A stretch of DNA of 64,000 nucleotides, from the NCBI GenBank assembly GCA_007115705.1, contig QXEO01000247.1, positions 10,048,253 to 10,112,252 on the forward strand, in the 5' to 3' direction. Shown here piece after piece: positions 33,041-45,686 of the stretch; position 1 is the first letter of the stretch, and each line of letters opens with the position of its first letter. The stretch comes from Dactylis glomerata. Lineage: Eukaryota; Streptophyta; Magnoliopsida; Poales; Poaceae. The notes beneath the pieces are model-generated. The model was not told the origin of the DNA. It saw only the letters and a program-made list of their open reading frames with translations, and made no database searches. The position numbers and the translations under genes were made by a program.

Positions 33041-36000
33041 AGTATGCAAGACAAATGCTTAAGAACAAAATCAAAGCATAGAGACTAATTCCCTTCAAAC
33101 CCTCAAAACTTCTTCCCCATTGGCATCCATTGCCAAAATGGGCGAAAATGCTTAGAAAGCCAATATAGTGAGAGTTCCTCCATAAAATGTGCAAACCCAA
33201 AAAACCAAAGCTCGGAGAAAATCAAACTATATTGAGGATCAAAGATTGCAAACAAAATAAGATGACATAATGGTTAAACTTCCAACAAATGAAGATAGCA
33301 ATCAAAAGATCCAAATAGTGAATCAAATAAAGATATTATGAGAAGACCAAAATAATGCTCTAAATAATATGAAGAAGCTCCCCAAGATTTGTGCACAACA
33401 TATTCCATTTGATTGGAGTATAAGGTGCACAAACATGGAATCATCACTCCCTCGATATTATTCAAAACAAAATGATACCAAGTAAAATCAAATATTATGA
33501 TAATCGCAAAATGGTGCTTTAAAATGAAATGAGGAAGCTCCCCAAGGTACGTGCACAAGATAGAATGTTTGCATGTGAATACAATTACACAACATGGAAT
33601 CCTCACTCCCTCAATACCATTTATAAAGCAACCATTAGCAAGGGATCATACAAAAGAAATTAAGCTTAACACTTTTATCAAAGAAATGGTTGAGCAACAA
33701 GTAAGGAGCCAACATATTAAATGGCTCAACCAAAGAAATGTGTGATAGAAATGATAAAGCATATTATAACACTGGAACAAGGATGAACATAGAGCATCCA
33801 CATAGTCCTCAATGAATGATATTGCTTAGCATTTCATCCCAACACACAAGGTTTTAAAAAGATATCAAATAAGGAGATATCATCTCTCATGTGTATAAGT
33901 TTCTAAGTAGACAACATCACAAAGATAATTATCACAAAGAAACATGTACTCATAAAATAGATACAAAGAATAGAACATGATATCCAAACAAGTTCATGCA
34001 ATATACCAATGAGAATTTTGCTTTTAAAGCATGGCCAAAGGCTCAATTTTTCTTATTGCATATTGAAGAACTTCAACCACAAACATGTCAAAGACATCAC
34101 AAATATTAACAAGGGAAAGAAGATAGTTGGGATGTTTTGAGAAAAGCAACAAGTATCACAAAGAAGGATACCAAAAGAAAGAACTAAATTTGCACTTTCA
34201 TCAATATTGCACATGTGAGGAACTTGAGGAATTGATATGCAATAAAATTGCTAGATAGACATATTTGGGAACGGTGAATCGTGAACATGATTTTATATAT
34301 TCCCCATAATATGCACTCATCTCAAATTACTCACATTTTCAATAAAGAGGTTTCATTAAGATCTTTGCAAAAAAATCATGCCATGAAATGACCCACACAA
34401 GGTTAGATGCTAGAAAAGTGTGCATAAATAAGATACTTGTTACCGATATATCATTGGAAGGATGTAGTAGATAGGAGTTCTTCAATAATCCTAGCTTGCC
34501 TCAAATTATCCACTAGTCACCGCTTTATCCTTATTATTGAGACAAGCACCAATATATCTCCCATGTACCTAAAACATATTCAAGTACAATATGGTCCCTA
34601 AACTCATTGGGTCCGAAGTAGTTAGAGACACTACAATATATAGGACAAGCTCCACATAAATATGTGCATATAGATATGAACTTGAATTTCATGCACCTCT
34701 TAGCCGAATTAGGATTTATTGGAGTTTACCCTATATATTGGATCAAAGAAAGCAAAGCATCCCATATAATATGTATTAAGTAAATATGCATGCTAAATAC
34801 TTTCAAGAGCCAAAAGGAGATACAATTTGGACAAAACACCAAGAAGACCAAGAAGTCACACAAAGGTGTGAAAACCCTAAAGTTGTCCAAATTATATCAA
34901 AGAATCAATTCAACACAAGATTAACTCCAAAGTCCACCAAGTGAACAAAGCAAACGCCAATGAGCATGAAGGGTCAATAAAACACACATGCTCAATGACT
35001 TATCTCATTTTAAGAATATAGAACAAAATCAAGAAAAGAGATAACCATTCTCCCAAAGAGAGCAAGGTTCCAACAAAAAAACCAAACTCTCCACTCTTTT
35101 TGTGATGGCACACTAAGTACCAAAAAAAAAGATTTGTCTTCCAACAATAACTAATACCAATGGAAATAAGCAACAAGAGTATGTTATAGTAAATATAGGA
35201 GAGCTACCCCCAAGATTAGTGCATTATTTATGATTTTTCATTTAAATACAAAATGCACACAAATGGGATCATCATCTCTACCTTCATTAAGAGTAACACA
35301 AAACAAGTTCAACAAAATCAAATGGAATCACAAGAGTCAAGGAAGACAATGAGAATTAAAACAAATACATTTCTTGGCAAGAGATAATAAGGTAATTAAA
35401 AGCAATAGCTAGTGTAAAGATGATAAATAATTTATATGCCACATGATAGAATACCAATTGTCCATGGGCAAGAGGTATTTGGAATTATTTCCCCGGTGGT
35501 AGTTTACACATAAGTCCAAGATCATCTTCACAAAAAAAATATAGGAAAAGGTAAGAATTAGAACACCATGCTTAGATAGATTCTTGGTTGCTTCAAATCG
35601 TCAAACAATCACGCAAAGCAATGATATAATGACTTTATATAAATGGTTTCTTGGAAACATATTGAAGCTCACATTTGAGGAAAAACCTCACCAAGAAGCT
35701 ATCTCACAAACAAGATCCAAAAATATGGTAGCACTAAGACCATTGAGCAAAGAAACTTGTTTGAGCAAACTTGCCACATATGAACAAGAAAATTTTACAA
35801 AACAACAATATGTGGTACAACCTTAAATATTCACATTCTCTAGGATTGTAATATCCACAAAGAATATTACTCCCCCATAATGTGATAACACAATCCTTCT
35901 CACAAGAGGCAAATAAAACCAACTAGAGATGATTAATGGACATTATAGAATTTGAATTTCTCATGAGCAAGACATACCACAAGAGAATAGATAATCTTGA

Positions 36001-36443
36001 AATAGCAATTCTTTCTTAGTGGTAGACCTCATGTACTCTCATTTTTGGATTGTGAAATACCCAAGCATATCATTTCCCAAAAATGGGATAGACCATTAAT
36101 ATCTCAAAAGAGCCAATTAAGATACAAAAGGATGCAACAAAGGCTCAATAATAACACCCGTATATGTACAACCAACAAGCACATACTTGGTTACTCAAAA
36201 TAAAGCAAGTAGGAAGCACAACATATACAAACTCATGCAATGGAACAAAACCAACACATGCAAGGGGCGAGTAACTTTCAATGTAGATAAGTTGAGTACA
36301 TGTTACCGCAAGGAGGAACATTGGATAAATGATAGAAACAAGATAATCCAATTGACCTGACTTGAGATAATATAATTGACGAAGATCCCTTAATTCTTCA
36401 TGATATAGCCAAGTCTCCAATGCCCTCCAATAACACCTATTGA
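33041..36443 (-). other. AT-rich non-coding interior of D
   Basis: 3.4 kb without a credible coding frame. It is simple in composition, with many CAA, AAG and ATG-type short motifs on the plus strand. In non-autonomous copia relatives such long 3' interiors are usual, but no motif here indicates a function. Confidence 0.6.
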
Positions 36444-38609
36444 TCAAGTTTGAGCTTGTTGGTCCCCAACCAAATTGGGTCCTAAGAGGTTAGTCACAAT
36501 AGGCTTGGCCACCCAAATGGTTCTTTTCTTGACACCACATTGAGTACCAACAAATTTGGCAAACACATTGCCAACCATATCCTTGCAAAGTGAATAAGCA
36601 TCATCAATTATGATAGGGTTGGATGAGTTACCCATAGTGCATCAAGAAGAAAGGTGACCCTTCTCATGGCATATGTAGCAAATCCTTTTCTTCACCTTCT
36701 TCTCACTTGATTTCTCTGTAATGGGAGCATTATCTTGATTCTTCTTGGGAAGCGACCTTTCTTCAACTCGAGGTTGAGCATAGCCTTGAACTTAAGGTCG
36801 CTTCCCTTGTTGCTTCTCAACTAGTGCCTTCTTCTTCAAAGGGCAAGATCTAACATGGTGCCCTTCAATTTTGCACTTGAAGCAAACAATCTTGGCCGGA
36901 TCTTTGACTTGTCCTTGTCCCTTCTTCTTATTGTTAATCTTGGACTTGTTCTTGTTGTTGGAGATAAACCAAAGTCTACTCTTGTCATTGGGGGATTTTT
37001 GCACTCTCAACATATTGTCGAGTTTGGATTTCCCTTCATGACTCTTTACCAAGTATTTCTTCAAAGAAGAGACTTGGGCCTTGAGCTCTTTGATTTCCTC
37101 TATATTGTTAGTAACAACACAAGTACTAGAGGAAGTAGAACCTTCATTGTTAGAGCAACAAGGCAAGAAAGTTAATTCATCACAATATGTAGCAATATTA
37201 TGAGTGGATGAATTACTAGGACTAGCACATGGCAATATGGCATTTTGAGAAGTAGTGCAAACATCCACATGAGGCACACTAGATGTTACCTTTAACATAA
37301 TAGCCTCATGAGCTAACTTGAGCCGATCATGAGAAGCTAGAAGATCCTCATGGGAGCTAGAGAGCTTTCCATGACTTTCTTCCAATTTCCCATAATTACT
37401 AGTTAGCAAATCAAGTTGAGCCCTTAGCTCAACATTCTCCTTCAAGATGGATGCTTCACAAGAAGTAGAGTTAGTAGCACAAGCATCATCACTTATGGAA
37501 AGTGGAGAAGGCAATTTAGTAAGCTCATTTGAATTTGAAGCTTTAAGTTGCTCATGCGACTTGGTGAGAATGATGGCCTCACTCGAAACGACCCTAGAGT
37601 CATTTTTAAGAAGCTCAAAATTCTCAAGGAGTTTAGCATAAGTAACTACAAGCTCTTAATTTTTAATTTCAAAATAATTTCCACCACAAGAGTTCTATCG
37701 TAATATTTCTTTATTTTAGATAACTCTAAAGTAAAGGTCTCCTCAAGAGATTCCTTGGTGGCTTGTTCATCTTCAAGATCTTCTTTTAGATCCGCGATCT
37801 CATCTGCGTAATCACGGACATGACCTTGCATTTTAAAGATGGTATTCTCATGCTCCTCAATAATTTCATTGCTCTCGGTGGAAATAAACAAAATCTTATA
37901 GAAGTAAGAGCAAGCAATTTTATTCTTACGAATAGAATGAAACATCATTTCACTCTTCTCAATTAAAGAGGCAACATCATCAACCTCTTCTTCATTATAC
38001 TTATTCTTATCATCACTAGATATATTGGTTTCCAAAGTAGGAGTTACCTTTGAAGACCTAGCTATTAGGCATATGTGGGAAGCAATAGATGATGAAGAAC
38101 AATTACTTGAAGCTCCAATCGAGACCATGTCTTGGCCAATAGAATCTCCGGTCTCCTCTACATTGTTAGACACACAACAACTAGAGGAACTAGAGGCATT
38201 TATATCATGGCGACAAGGAGTAACGAATATATCATCATGAGATTTATTCAAGAAACAAGCACATGATATGCAAGGACTATCAACACAAGCATGTAAAGCA
38301 TTTGTGGTGCTAGAAGTGTTTAAGTCCAAAGATGAAGCATTGCAATGAGATAGAGATGAACGATAATCAAAAATAAGCTCACTATCAACATTGCAATATT
38401 CATCACTACTTGTCGTATCGTTACCTTATGTCTTGCCACACGTTGGTAAAGTGGATGAGTTCATCACGGTCGGAAGTGGAGGGAATACAATCATCCTCAA
38501 TAATGTTGGACACATCATATTTTTCTTGAATCTTTGTCCAAAACTCATGAGCGTTATAGAATGGCATGATTGCATAAATGAATGTATTGCTCACAACATC
38601 GAAAAGCAC
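36444..38609 (-). pseudogene. gag-like ORF of element D, broken
   Basis: Three minus-strand pieces of one old frame. 38609-38421 holds a gag N-part (AHEFWTKIQEKYD then EDDCIPSTS). 38329-37646 and 37514-36792 hold a Ser/Asn-rich, coiled-coil protein (EENVELRAQLDLL-like heptads; EIADLKEDLEDEQ) ending in a CCHC zinc knuckle C-F-K-C-K-I-E-G-H-H-V-R-S-C (C-x2-C-x4-H-x4-C). 36635-36444 carries the tail VAKPIVTNLLGPNLVGDQ. Stops and frameshifts separate the pieces. RNA packaging is the expected ancestral role. Confidence 0.75.
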
Positions 38610-38850
38610 ATTAGTAGCTCGAGAATTAAGATAAGAGTTTCTCTTCTCCTATAAAGAGAGACTTTTGGAATCCTTAGGAGGAGAAAAACCATATCTAAAA
38701 TTCTCACAATATTTGGGTCCATTTCATGAAAATGATTAAGCATGCAAATTTTCCATATATCATAATTAGTGTCATCAAATATAAAAGTGCACTAATACCC
38801 TAGTCGACATCTTTGCTCTCAAGGCGGTGATGCCTAAAATGAGAAACCTT

Positions 38851-38862
38851 GCTCTGATACCA
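38851..38862 (-). other. primer-binding site of D (initiator tRNA-Met type)
   Basis: Minus strand TGGTATCAGAGC, the classic 12-base complement to the initiator Met tRNA, two bases from the LTR end at 38865. This site is typical of Ty1/copia. Confidence 0.9.
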
Positions 38863-38864
38863 AT

Positions 38865-41114
38865 TGAAAGGACACGGATGTCGCCTAGAGGGGGTGAATA
38901 GGCGATTTAAATCTTTTACAAATGGCTTGATAAATGCAGAATAAAACTAATGTTTAATTTTCCAAGCAAACAAAACCCAAATAAACTAGGCTTACCTATG
39001 TGCACCAACAACTTATGCTAAATAAGATAAGCAACTATGTGATAGCAAGATATATAAGACTTCAAGCACGATGGCTATCACAAAGTAAATTGCATAAGTA
39101 AAGGATTTCGGGTATAGAAATAACCAAGGAACGCAGAGACGATGGTGTATCCCGAAGTTCACAACCTTGCGGATGCTAATCTCCATTGGAGCGGTGTGGA
39201 GGCACAAGGCTCCCCAAACGCCACAGAGGCTCACCGTAGTCTTCTCGAGCCCTTCCACCAAGATGGAAGACCCGATCACTATGGGACACTTGAGGGTGGT
39301 CACCGAACCCGTACAAAGCTTGGGGCAATTTCCACAACTCAATTGGAGGCTCCCAAGGAATCACCACTGAGGCACCACAAAGCTTGGGAAGATCTCCACA
39401 ACTTAATTGGAGGTCTCCAAGAAATTGCCATGGAGGCACCACAAAGCTTGGGAAGAACTCCACAACTTAATTGGAGGTCCCCAAGATTCACTAAGCCACT
39501 AAGCTGTCTAGGGTTCCAAGAACCCAAGAGTAATAAGCTCAACAAACTTTCACTTCCACGAATCTCTGAGGAGAACTCAAACCGTTGCAACCAATGCAAT
39601 GGCAAGAACACACAAAGTGCACAAGCCATTCTCTCCCAAATCCCACCAAAGCAACTAATGCTATGGGAGGATATGAGAGGAAGAACGAAGGAGGAGAACA
39701 CCAAATTTCTCCAAGATCTAGATCCAATAAATTCCCTCACAAATAGGAAAGATTGATTGGTAGAATAGTAGATCTAGATCTCCTCTCTCTTTTCCCTCAA
39801 GAATAAGCAAGAATCATTGGAGGGATTGAGAGAAAGCAAGCTCAAAGAGGTCAACAATGGTGGGGAAAAACTTGCTTGAAGGCATGGGAACCATTGGGAA
39901 AGAAGGTCCCCATAAATAGGTCCCACAAAATCAAACCGTTGCAGCCAAAACACGCCCAGGAGCGGTACTACCACCCCTAGGGCGGTACTAACGCATACGG
40001 TACTACCGGGGAACTACTGGGCCTCTACCGGTCCAATACCGCTTAAGATTTAGTACATTTATGATCCTTAAGCGGTACTACCGTGGTAGTGACCGGTACT
40101 ACCGCTCAACTGAAGAACTGAAAATAGCACGATACAAAAACTTCAATAACTTTTGCATCCGGACTCCATTTTTTATGATCTTGGGCTCGTTGGAATCGCA
40201 ACGATGAGCTCTACAACTTTATGCTGAGAAACATCATAGTCCAACCACGTAAGGTAAAACCAAATGAAAAAAGGTTTAACCTCTCTATAAAAGACAAACC
40301 GTTAAAACATTCAACACCAAAACACAATAAGTTTTTCATCTGAAAACCATTTTTTATGAGCTTGGGATTGTCGTGAAGATAACCACAAGCTATAAAACCT
40401 CACATAGATAAAAGACAAATAAGAACCAAGAAATATGATGCCAAGTATGCAAAGGTTTGAGCTCTCTCCGATCGATAAGATTAAGTTACTCACTCGAGAG
40501 CCCCTCTTGATAGTACGTCTATCGATCCTTAAACCCGGTCTCCCACACTATGAGACCGGTAAGAAAGAAACTCTATCAAGAACATACCTTTGCCTTGCAC
40601 ATTCCACTTGAGCTAGATGATGACGGTCTTGACTTCCTCAAGTTGAAGCACCTTTTCTTGATCATGCTTGCTAGCACGTGCTTGATGAAGACATCTCCAA
40701 ATACTCCCCCATACCGCAATATGGGAGAGCCTTGCTTAGCTCCGTCTTCATAAGTCCATTATACTATCTTGACTTTGTTCTTTGCACATTGACTTGATCA
40801 ACATTGTACTTCATCTTCTTTTTCCATAATGATGATTTCTTGAGAATGCACATGAGAGCTCACTCCATATTATTCCTCAAGACACACTCTATATAGGCTC
40901 AACTCCCTTATGATCATTCTTTGGATTACTCCTTGAATAACACCTTGGTCATGGAATAATCTTCTTTATTTTCATCGTCTTACAACCTTGAAACCAACAT
41001 ATGGCTCAAGCATTGTCTACGGACAAGTCCTACAAATATAACTCAATGCAAACATTAGTCCATAGGGATTGTGATTACTTACCAAAACCATACATGGGGG
41101 CACATGCTCTTTCA
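38865..41114 (-). repeat. LTR of D, right copy (2,250 bp)
   Basis: Ends TGAAAGAG and GTCCTTTCA on the minus strand. It contains near-palindromic GGTACTACCG motifs around 39960-40115. It keeps the target site (GGCTATCACAAAG) that A used in the left copy. Confidence 0.88.
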
Positions 41115-41486
41115 GTGTGGGCCAGCAACATGTTCACCAGCAATGTTTGCCTTGAAAAATATTTTAGGCTAGTTGTGCAATTTACCTCTACTCTCTCCTC
41201 TGATCAATTCACACTAGCTAATGTGTATGGCCGTTGCGACGCCATTGCTCGTGAAAATTTCAAAGGTTGACTTTTCCACTTGGACATTTAGATAGATGCG
41301 CATTGGCTCATCATGGCCGATTTTAACTTGTACCAATAAGTCTAAAAAAATCGGAATTGAGAGGGAGATAATATTTTAGATATTGCCACTTTTAATGAAG
41401 TAATCATGTACTTAGGAATAATTGAGCTACCCATGAAATTTCGTGCATTCAAGTGGAGAACCATGGAAATAGACCCTCTCCTTGAG
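41115..41486 (+). pseudogene. LINE endonuclease fragment, second copy
   Basis: Near-identical to 22209-22580 and joined to the same LTR edge at the same base. Reads FTLANVYGRCDAIARENF and ends DPLLE. Its copy relationship to 22209 shows a duplication of the LTR-LINE junction. Confidence 0.8.
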
Positions 41487-41880
41487 TAGACAGCCTCTGC
41501 ATCAAGCGATGCACACACCATTTTTTTTATTAAGATGTCTTAAATATTTATGGTATTACAATCACACATCCGCTAAGGTTGAGACATATATCGACCAACG
41601 GAAAAAAAAGAGGCATCATATAGCAATCCATCTAGTCTACTAATATGACATCATCTAGTAGCTTGGAAATAAAGGTCATGTGCAACCATCAGCAATCGGT
41701 TGCATCCAGTAACCATACGCTCATGCTGATCCTCCGGGAGAAGTAGATATTGTAGCTCTATCCAATGCGTAGCCACTTGAATAAGCTGCAAACAATTAGT
41801 TTCCTTCTGTTTATTAAAAACAATATTATTTCGACATGTCCAAATAGACCAACATAAAGCAGATACTCCAATAAGGGTGA
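41487..41880 (-). pseudogene. LINE ORF2 C-terminus and 3' UTR, minus strand
   Basis: On the minus strand it translates to a typical L1 tail: a W-S-I-W-T-C-R-N-N-I-V-F-N-K block, then T-H-W-I-E-L-Q-Y and C-N-R-L-L-M-V-A-H-D-L-Y, then a 3' UTR ending near GCAGAGGCTG. It lies tail-to-tail with the endonuclease fragment on its left. Confidence 0.65.
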
Positions 41881-42700
41881 ATTATGGAGTTACGTAGTGC
41901 TCAACATGACTCGGAGAAGCTTGGTAATAGGCCTCACACCAAAGGAAATGTGACTATGAAAATAAGGCCAAGGACGTTTGTGGGAAAAGTAGCGCACCCA
42001 TCGAGAGTGTATGAATGTGACAAGTTACTCCCTATCCTAGGAAAGGATTGTGAATGTAGCGTGGAAGGAACTAAACGTAAGTTCTAACAACCCGTGAAGA
42101 CTGATGAATTAAGATTTTAATAAAACTCTGAAACTTACCTTTTCTAAAAAACTGTTTTTGAAAACCAAACCTTGGATGCAAATCTATGGTTATACTGCTC
42201 ACTCCACTTTATAGAACTTGTGGAGTATGCCTTTACTCAATCTATCGTCTTAAACCCTTTCTAGACTTTGAACTATACAATACCGAGGAACCTGAAGCTA
42301 ACCAACAGGAGAACGACGAGGTATACTACAAAGAGCCAGATCTTTCAGGAGGAATGGAAGGCATAGTTTACATAATAGAATATGGAGTGAACAGTGAAGA
42401 CAGCGATGAAGAAGCATAGACATATGATAGAATAGATGAGATTCGCAACATAGACTTACTTAAATAAAGTTGCGGAGCTCCGATGGTAATTGGCATAGTA
42501 GTACCCATAATCAGAAGATTAGCTAGTTTGAATTTAAATTTAAATTTGAATCCTCAATGGACCAACGAGGATCTTGAAACCTTTGTACATTATTAGTTGT
42601 TAATTATGAACATGTAAAGTTGCAGACCCACAATGTTTCTGTTGTACCACTCTGAGGGATGTAATATTTGTGAATTGGTACTTTGTGAACTGGACACGAG
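41881..42700. other. unassigned stretch with short frames
   Basis: Small plus-strand frames (41884-42087 and 42186-42419) have no recognised similarity. The second is acidic and ends with a Glu/Asp-rich tail. A GTAAGTTC donor-like site at about 42076 could link them, but no acceptor is convincing. An AT-rich near-palindrome occurs near 42530-42552. Confidence 0.35.
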
Positions 42701-43043
42701 CTGACGCCCGCGCCACATTGGATACTGCCCGATGGGGGCTCGCCTGTCACTGACCCAACCATTTGCCCCACCCAAGCCGCCTATTCCTATGCCTCCAGCC
42801 GCTCCCGCCCTAGGAAATCGCCTCCACCACCTCTTGCACCGCCGCGTGCTAGACCACCTCGTTCGAGCGTCGGCGGGTGAAGTGGAATCGAGCGCCAGCA
42901 CCGCCATCGCTGCCCACCAGTAGCACCTTTGTTCGTCGAACCATTGCAAGCTACGTCGTTCCACCCCTATCGCCCCGCACGAAACCTGTTCGACATTTTC
43001 TCCACACCGGTGATAGTCTCTCAATTTTCCCCTATTTTTGCAG

Positions 43044-44380
43044 TCGATGTGAATTGACAGCGACGATGAGATGATGATTCAACAGTTCCTTGAACAGGAA
43101 GCCGTTGCGGCTGCCAATGAAGACGGTAATATGTCAGTTCTCATGGTTATGCTGAAATTGCAGGCGGAGGAGGAAGCCGCTCCAATACTTGGAGGTTCAT
43201 CAGTTGGGCGGAAAAAAATCGAAGCCTAGACAGAGACTGCAGTGGCATATCATGCTCTACAATGACTATTCAAAGACGATTCGACATACAATGCAAGGGA
43301 TATTCGCCGCTGATATAGGATAAACAAGGAACTATTCACGAAAATAGTGCATGTTGTTCAAGTCTACGACGATTACTTTGTGTTGAAGGTGGACTGCACT
43401 GGGACGGTTGGTTTCTTGTCATATTAAAAATGCATCGCTGCAATGAGAATGATTGCATATGGTACTCCTGGAAATGCAAAAGATTTGTACCTACGCATTG
43501 GCGACTCCACTGCCATTGAGTCTATGTACAGATTTTTCCAGGGCAGTGGTAGCAGTTTTTGGTCCACATTTTTTACGTGGAATAAATGAAAAAGAGACTG
43601 CTCGCATCATGGCACAAAATGAAGCTAGAGGATTTCCTGGAATGCTTGGAAGCATCGATTGCATGCACCGGTCTTGGAAGAATTTTCCATTTGCCTGGCA
43701 AAATATATACACAGGTCACAAAGGAATTGAAGTGTGGTGCGGATAAGCCGTGGCCGATTATGATCTTTGGATTTGGCACTCATTTTTGGCATGGCGGGTT
43801 CACACATTGACATCAACGTGTTGCAGGGGTCTCCGGTGTTTGCTAGACTTGTTAAAGGTTATGCTCCACCTTGCAAGTATGAGATCAATGTCCACCAATA
43901 TACCAAAGAGTGTTACCTGGCTGATGGTATCTATCCAAGGTGGTCAGACATTTGTTAAGACAATCCCCACTCCTTTAGGTCCTGCGAGGTCTCACTATGC
44001 TAAGCAGCAGGAGAGTTGCAGAAAGGATGTCGAGGGGGCATTTGGCGTGCTACAATCTCGATTTGTTATTGTCAGAATGTCAGGTATCCCGCTCTCACTT
44101 GGTCTCAGGACCAAATGTGAAAGGTGATGAATGCTTGCATTTTCTTGCGCAACATGATCATTGAGAGTGAGTGCGCAAATCCCAACAACGACAATCATCG
44201 GTATGATTTAGTTGGTCCTCTTGCCACTATTGATCTTGATGTGCCTGCGGATTTTCTGCTGATTTCCTTGCTATGCACGTGGAAATCCGATATGTAGATG
44301 CGCATACGCAACTACAAAATGATAAAGTAGAGCAGAGGATCAGAGGACATACGGAGGCTACTACATCATGATGTCTTTGT
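43044..44380 (+). pseudogene. PIF/Harbinger transposase pseudogene
   Basis: Blocks of a plant Harbinger-type DDE nuclease spread over three frames: an N-part DEMMIQQFLEQEAVAA (about 43062), then EARGFPGMLGSIDCMHRSWK with the first catalytic Asp (43600-43690), AGSHIDINVLQGSPVFARL with the second (about 43790), YYLADGIYP-like and FVKTI segments, and RKDVEGAFGVLQSRFVIV with the catalytic Glu (about 44020). Frame changes occur near 43745 and 43930, with a stop near 43229. The product would have cut and moved a small DNA transposon in the nucleus; this copy cannot. Upstream GC-rich sequence from about 42710 probably belongs to its 5' part. Confidence 0.82.
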
Positions 44381-44598
44381 TTTATTTATATTCATAAATT
44401 TATTCTATTTTGTTGTCAAATTGAGTTCTAATTTTAAAATTTGCTTCTATTTGCGTGTGAATCATGGTTTCAATTTAAATCGCAAAAACATATAATATTT
44501 GTTTTGGAGCCGCCGTTTAGGGGACACGGCTAGGCAGGGGTGACACGGCTGGGCATGCTCTTATGTACCCAGTTTTAATTTGAGGGGTTCTCTGCCCG

Positions 44599-44616
44599 AC
44601 TGTCTCAAATATAAAA
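44599..44616. other. target-site duplication of the SINE (left copy)
   Basis: ACTGTCTCAAATATAAAA is repeated exactly at 44772-44789. Confidence 0.88.
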
Positions 44617-44771
44617 AAAATGAGACTACCAGGACTAGCCCTTGGCAGCATACTTTTATAGAAGAAGCCCACACGGGTGAGAGAACAGATATTCGATCCT
44701 GACAGGATTCGAACTCAGGCCGGCTGGGATGCACCACTGTGACCCTGCCACTAGGCCTCCGCCTAGTCCTC
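44617..44771 (-). mobile_element. tRNA-derived SINE, 155 bp
   Basis: On the minus strand it starts GAGGACTAGGCGGAGG, has an A-box-like GGCCTAGTGG and, about 30 bases later, a B-box-like GAGTTCGAATCC, and ends in a T run. It is framed by a perfect 18-base target duplication, the mark of LINE-driven insertion. Family not named with certainty. Confidence 0.85.
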
Positions 44772-44789
44772 ACTGTCTCAAATATAAAA

Positions 44790-45346
44790 GTTGTGGGGTA
44801 TGTATACTTCTTTCTTTATCATAGTGTTAGCTAAATTTTAACTCCTTGTAAGTTTCCTTCATTTTCAGCCCCAAATAGCATGGATGATGGAAGGGTCACT
44901 GGTCGCCTCTAAGAATTCTTCTCCTTGTTTCTTCCGGATACAAGGAAAACACTGCAAACCCGCGCCGACGCAATCCTGGACTCCGTTCGCACGCTGGAAT
45001 TTACTAGGACCAACGATAAATGCATGGATTCTACTGTACTACTCAATTTCTGCTAGTAAACGCCCTCATGTATGGAAGACCAAAATGAGTCAGCATCAAC
45101 CGGAGCACACGGTACGGTAGGCACTACATCCAGAGACCACAGTAATCAGAGGCGCTGAAACTGACGGAGACAGGAGCGACGGTAAAAGGGCAGGAATCAT
45201 CAGCTCATCATACCAATATACTACGCCAATGGATATGTGAACATGTTTTTCAATCGAAATAACGAAAAAACTGTGGACATGTGCAACACCAAACTAAGAC
45301 GGGAACGAGCGAGGAAGGGAGCGATCCCAGATGAAGGAGGAAGCAA
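44790..45346. other. intergenic, 3' side of the TAXIMIN gene
   Basis: No coding frame worth reporting. It probably contains the 3' UTR of the minus-strand TAXIMIN-like gene (immediately below 45347). Confidence 0.5.
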
Positions 45347-45686
45347 TCAGCAGGGTATCTTGGAGGTGAACCACGTCATGACATGGAGCGGCGCCTTGAC
45401 GAGCTCCACCGCCGCCTCCAGCAGCAGCGTCACGCACAGGCAGCACGGGCAGATGCACGAGATCGGCAGCCTACACCAACGGACCACATCAGATCAGACC
45501 AACAGGAACAGGGTGGTGCAAAATTTTGGAGAGGGCGGCGTGGCGTGCGTACCCGATGATCCAGATGATGGCGCCGACGATGGAGACGAGGACGGCGAGG
45601 AGCGCGAAGGGCAGGCCGAGCAGGAACCCGAGCGGCCGGCACCCGCGGTCGTGGTCGCCGTCGCCGCCGCCGCAACAGCAGCACAT
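45347..45686 (-). CDS. TAXIMIN-like secreted signalling peptide, 85 aa, two exons
   Basis: Minus-strand exons 45686-45553 and 45470-45347. The intron of 82 bases has a GTACGC donor and TGTAG acceptor. The peptide begins M-C-C-C-C-G-G-G, then CRPLGFLLGLPFALLAVLVS (family block), a hydrophobic stretch of about 25 residues that can act as signal or membrane segment, the Cys cluster SCICPCCLCVT, and the conserved tail HVMTWFTSKIPC ending at the terminal Cys. These features define the TAXIMIN family, small plant peptides tied to lateral organ growth and secondary metabolism in published work. Full length for the family. The ATG at 45686 is preferred over the longer GC-rich frame upstream because family members start M-C-C-C-C or M-G-D-C-R-P. 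Confidence 0.9.

Larger units (their letters stand above)
33017..41114 (-). mobile_element. copia-type element D, right copy: 5' LTR and interior, 3' end missing
   Basis: On the minus strand, the 5' LTR is 38865-41114 (2,250 bp), then a PBS matching initiator tRNA-Met (38851-38862), then a gag-like region decayed by stops (38610-36444), then about 3.4 kb of AT-rich non-coding sequence. No 3' LTR follows: the interior stops at a breakpoint next to segment F (33017-33040). No protease, integrase or reverse transcriptase is visible, so it is non-autonomous as well as truncated. Confidence 0.82.
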
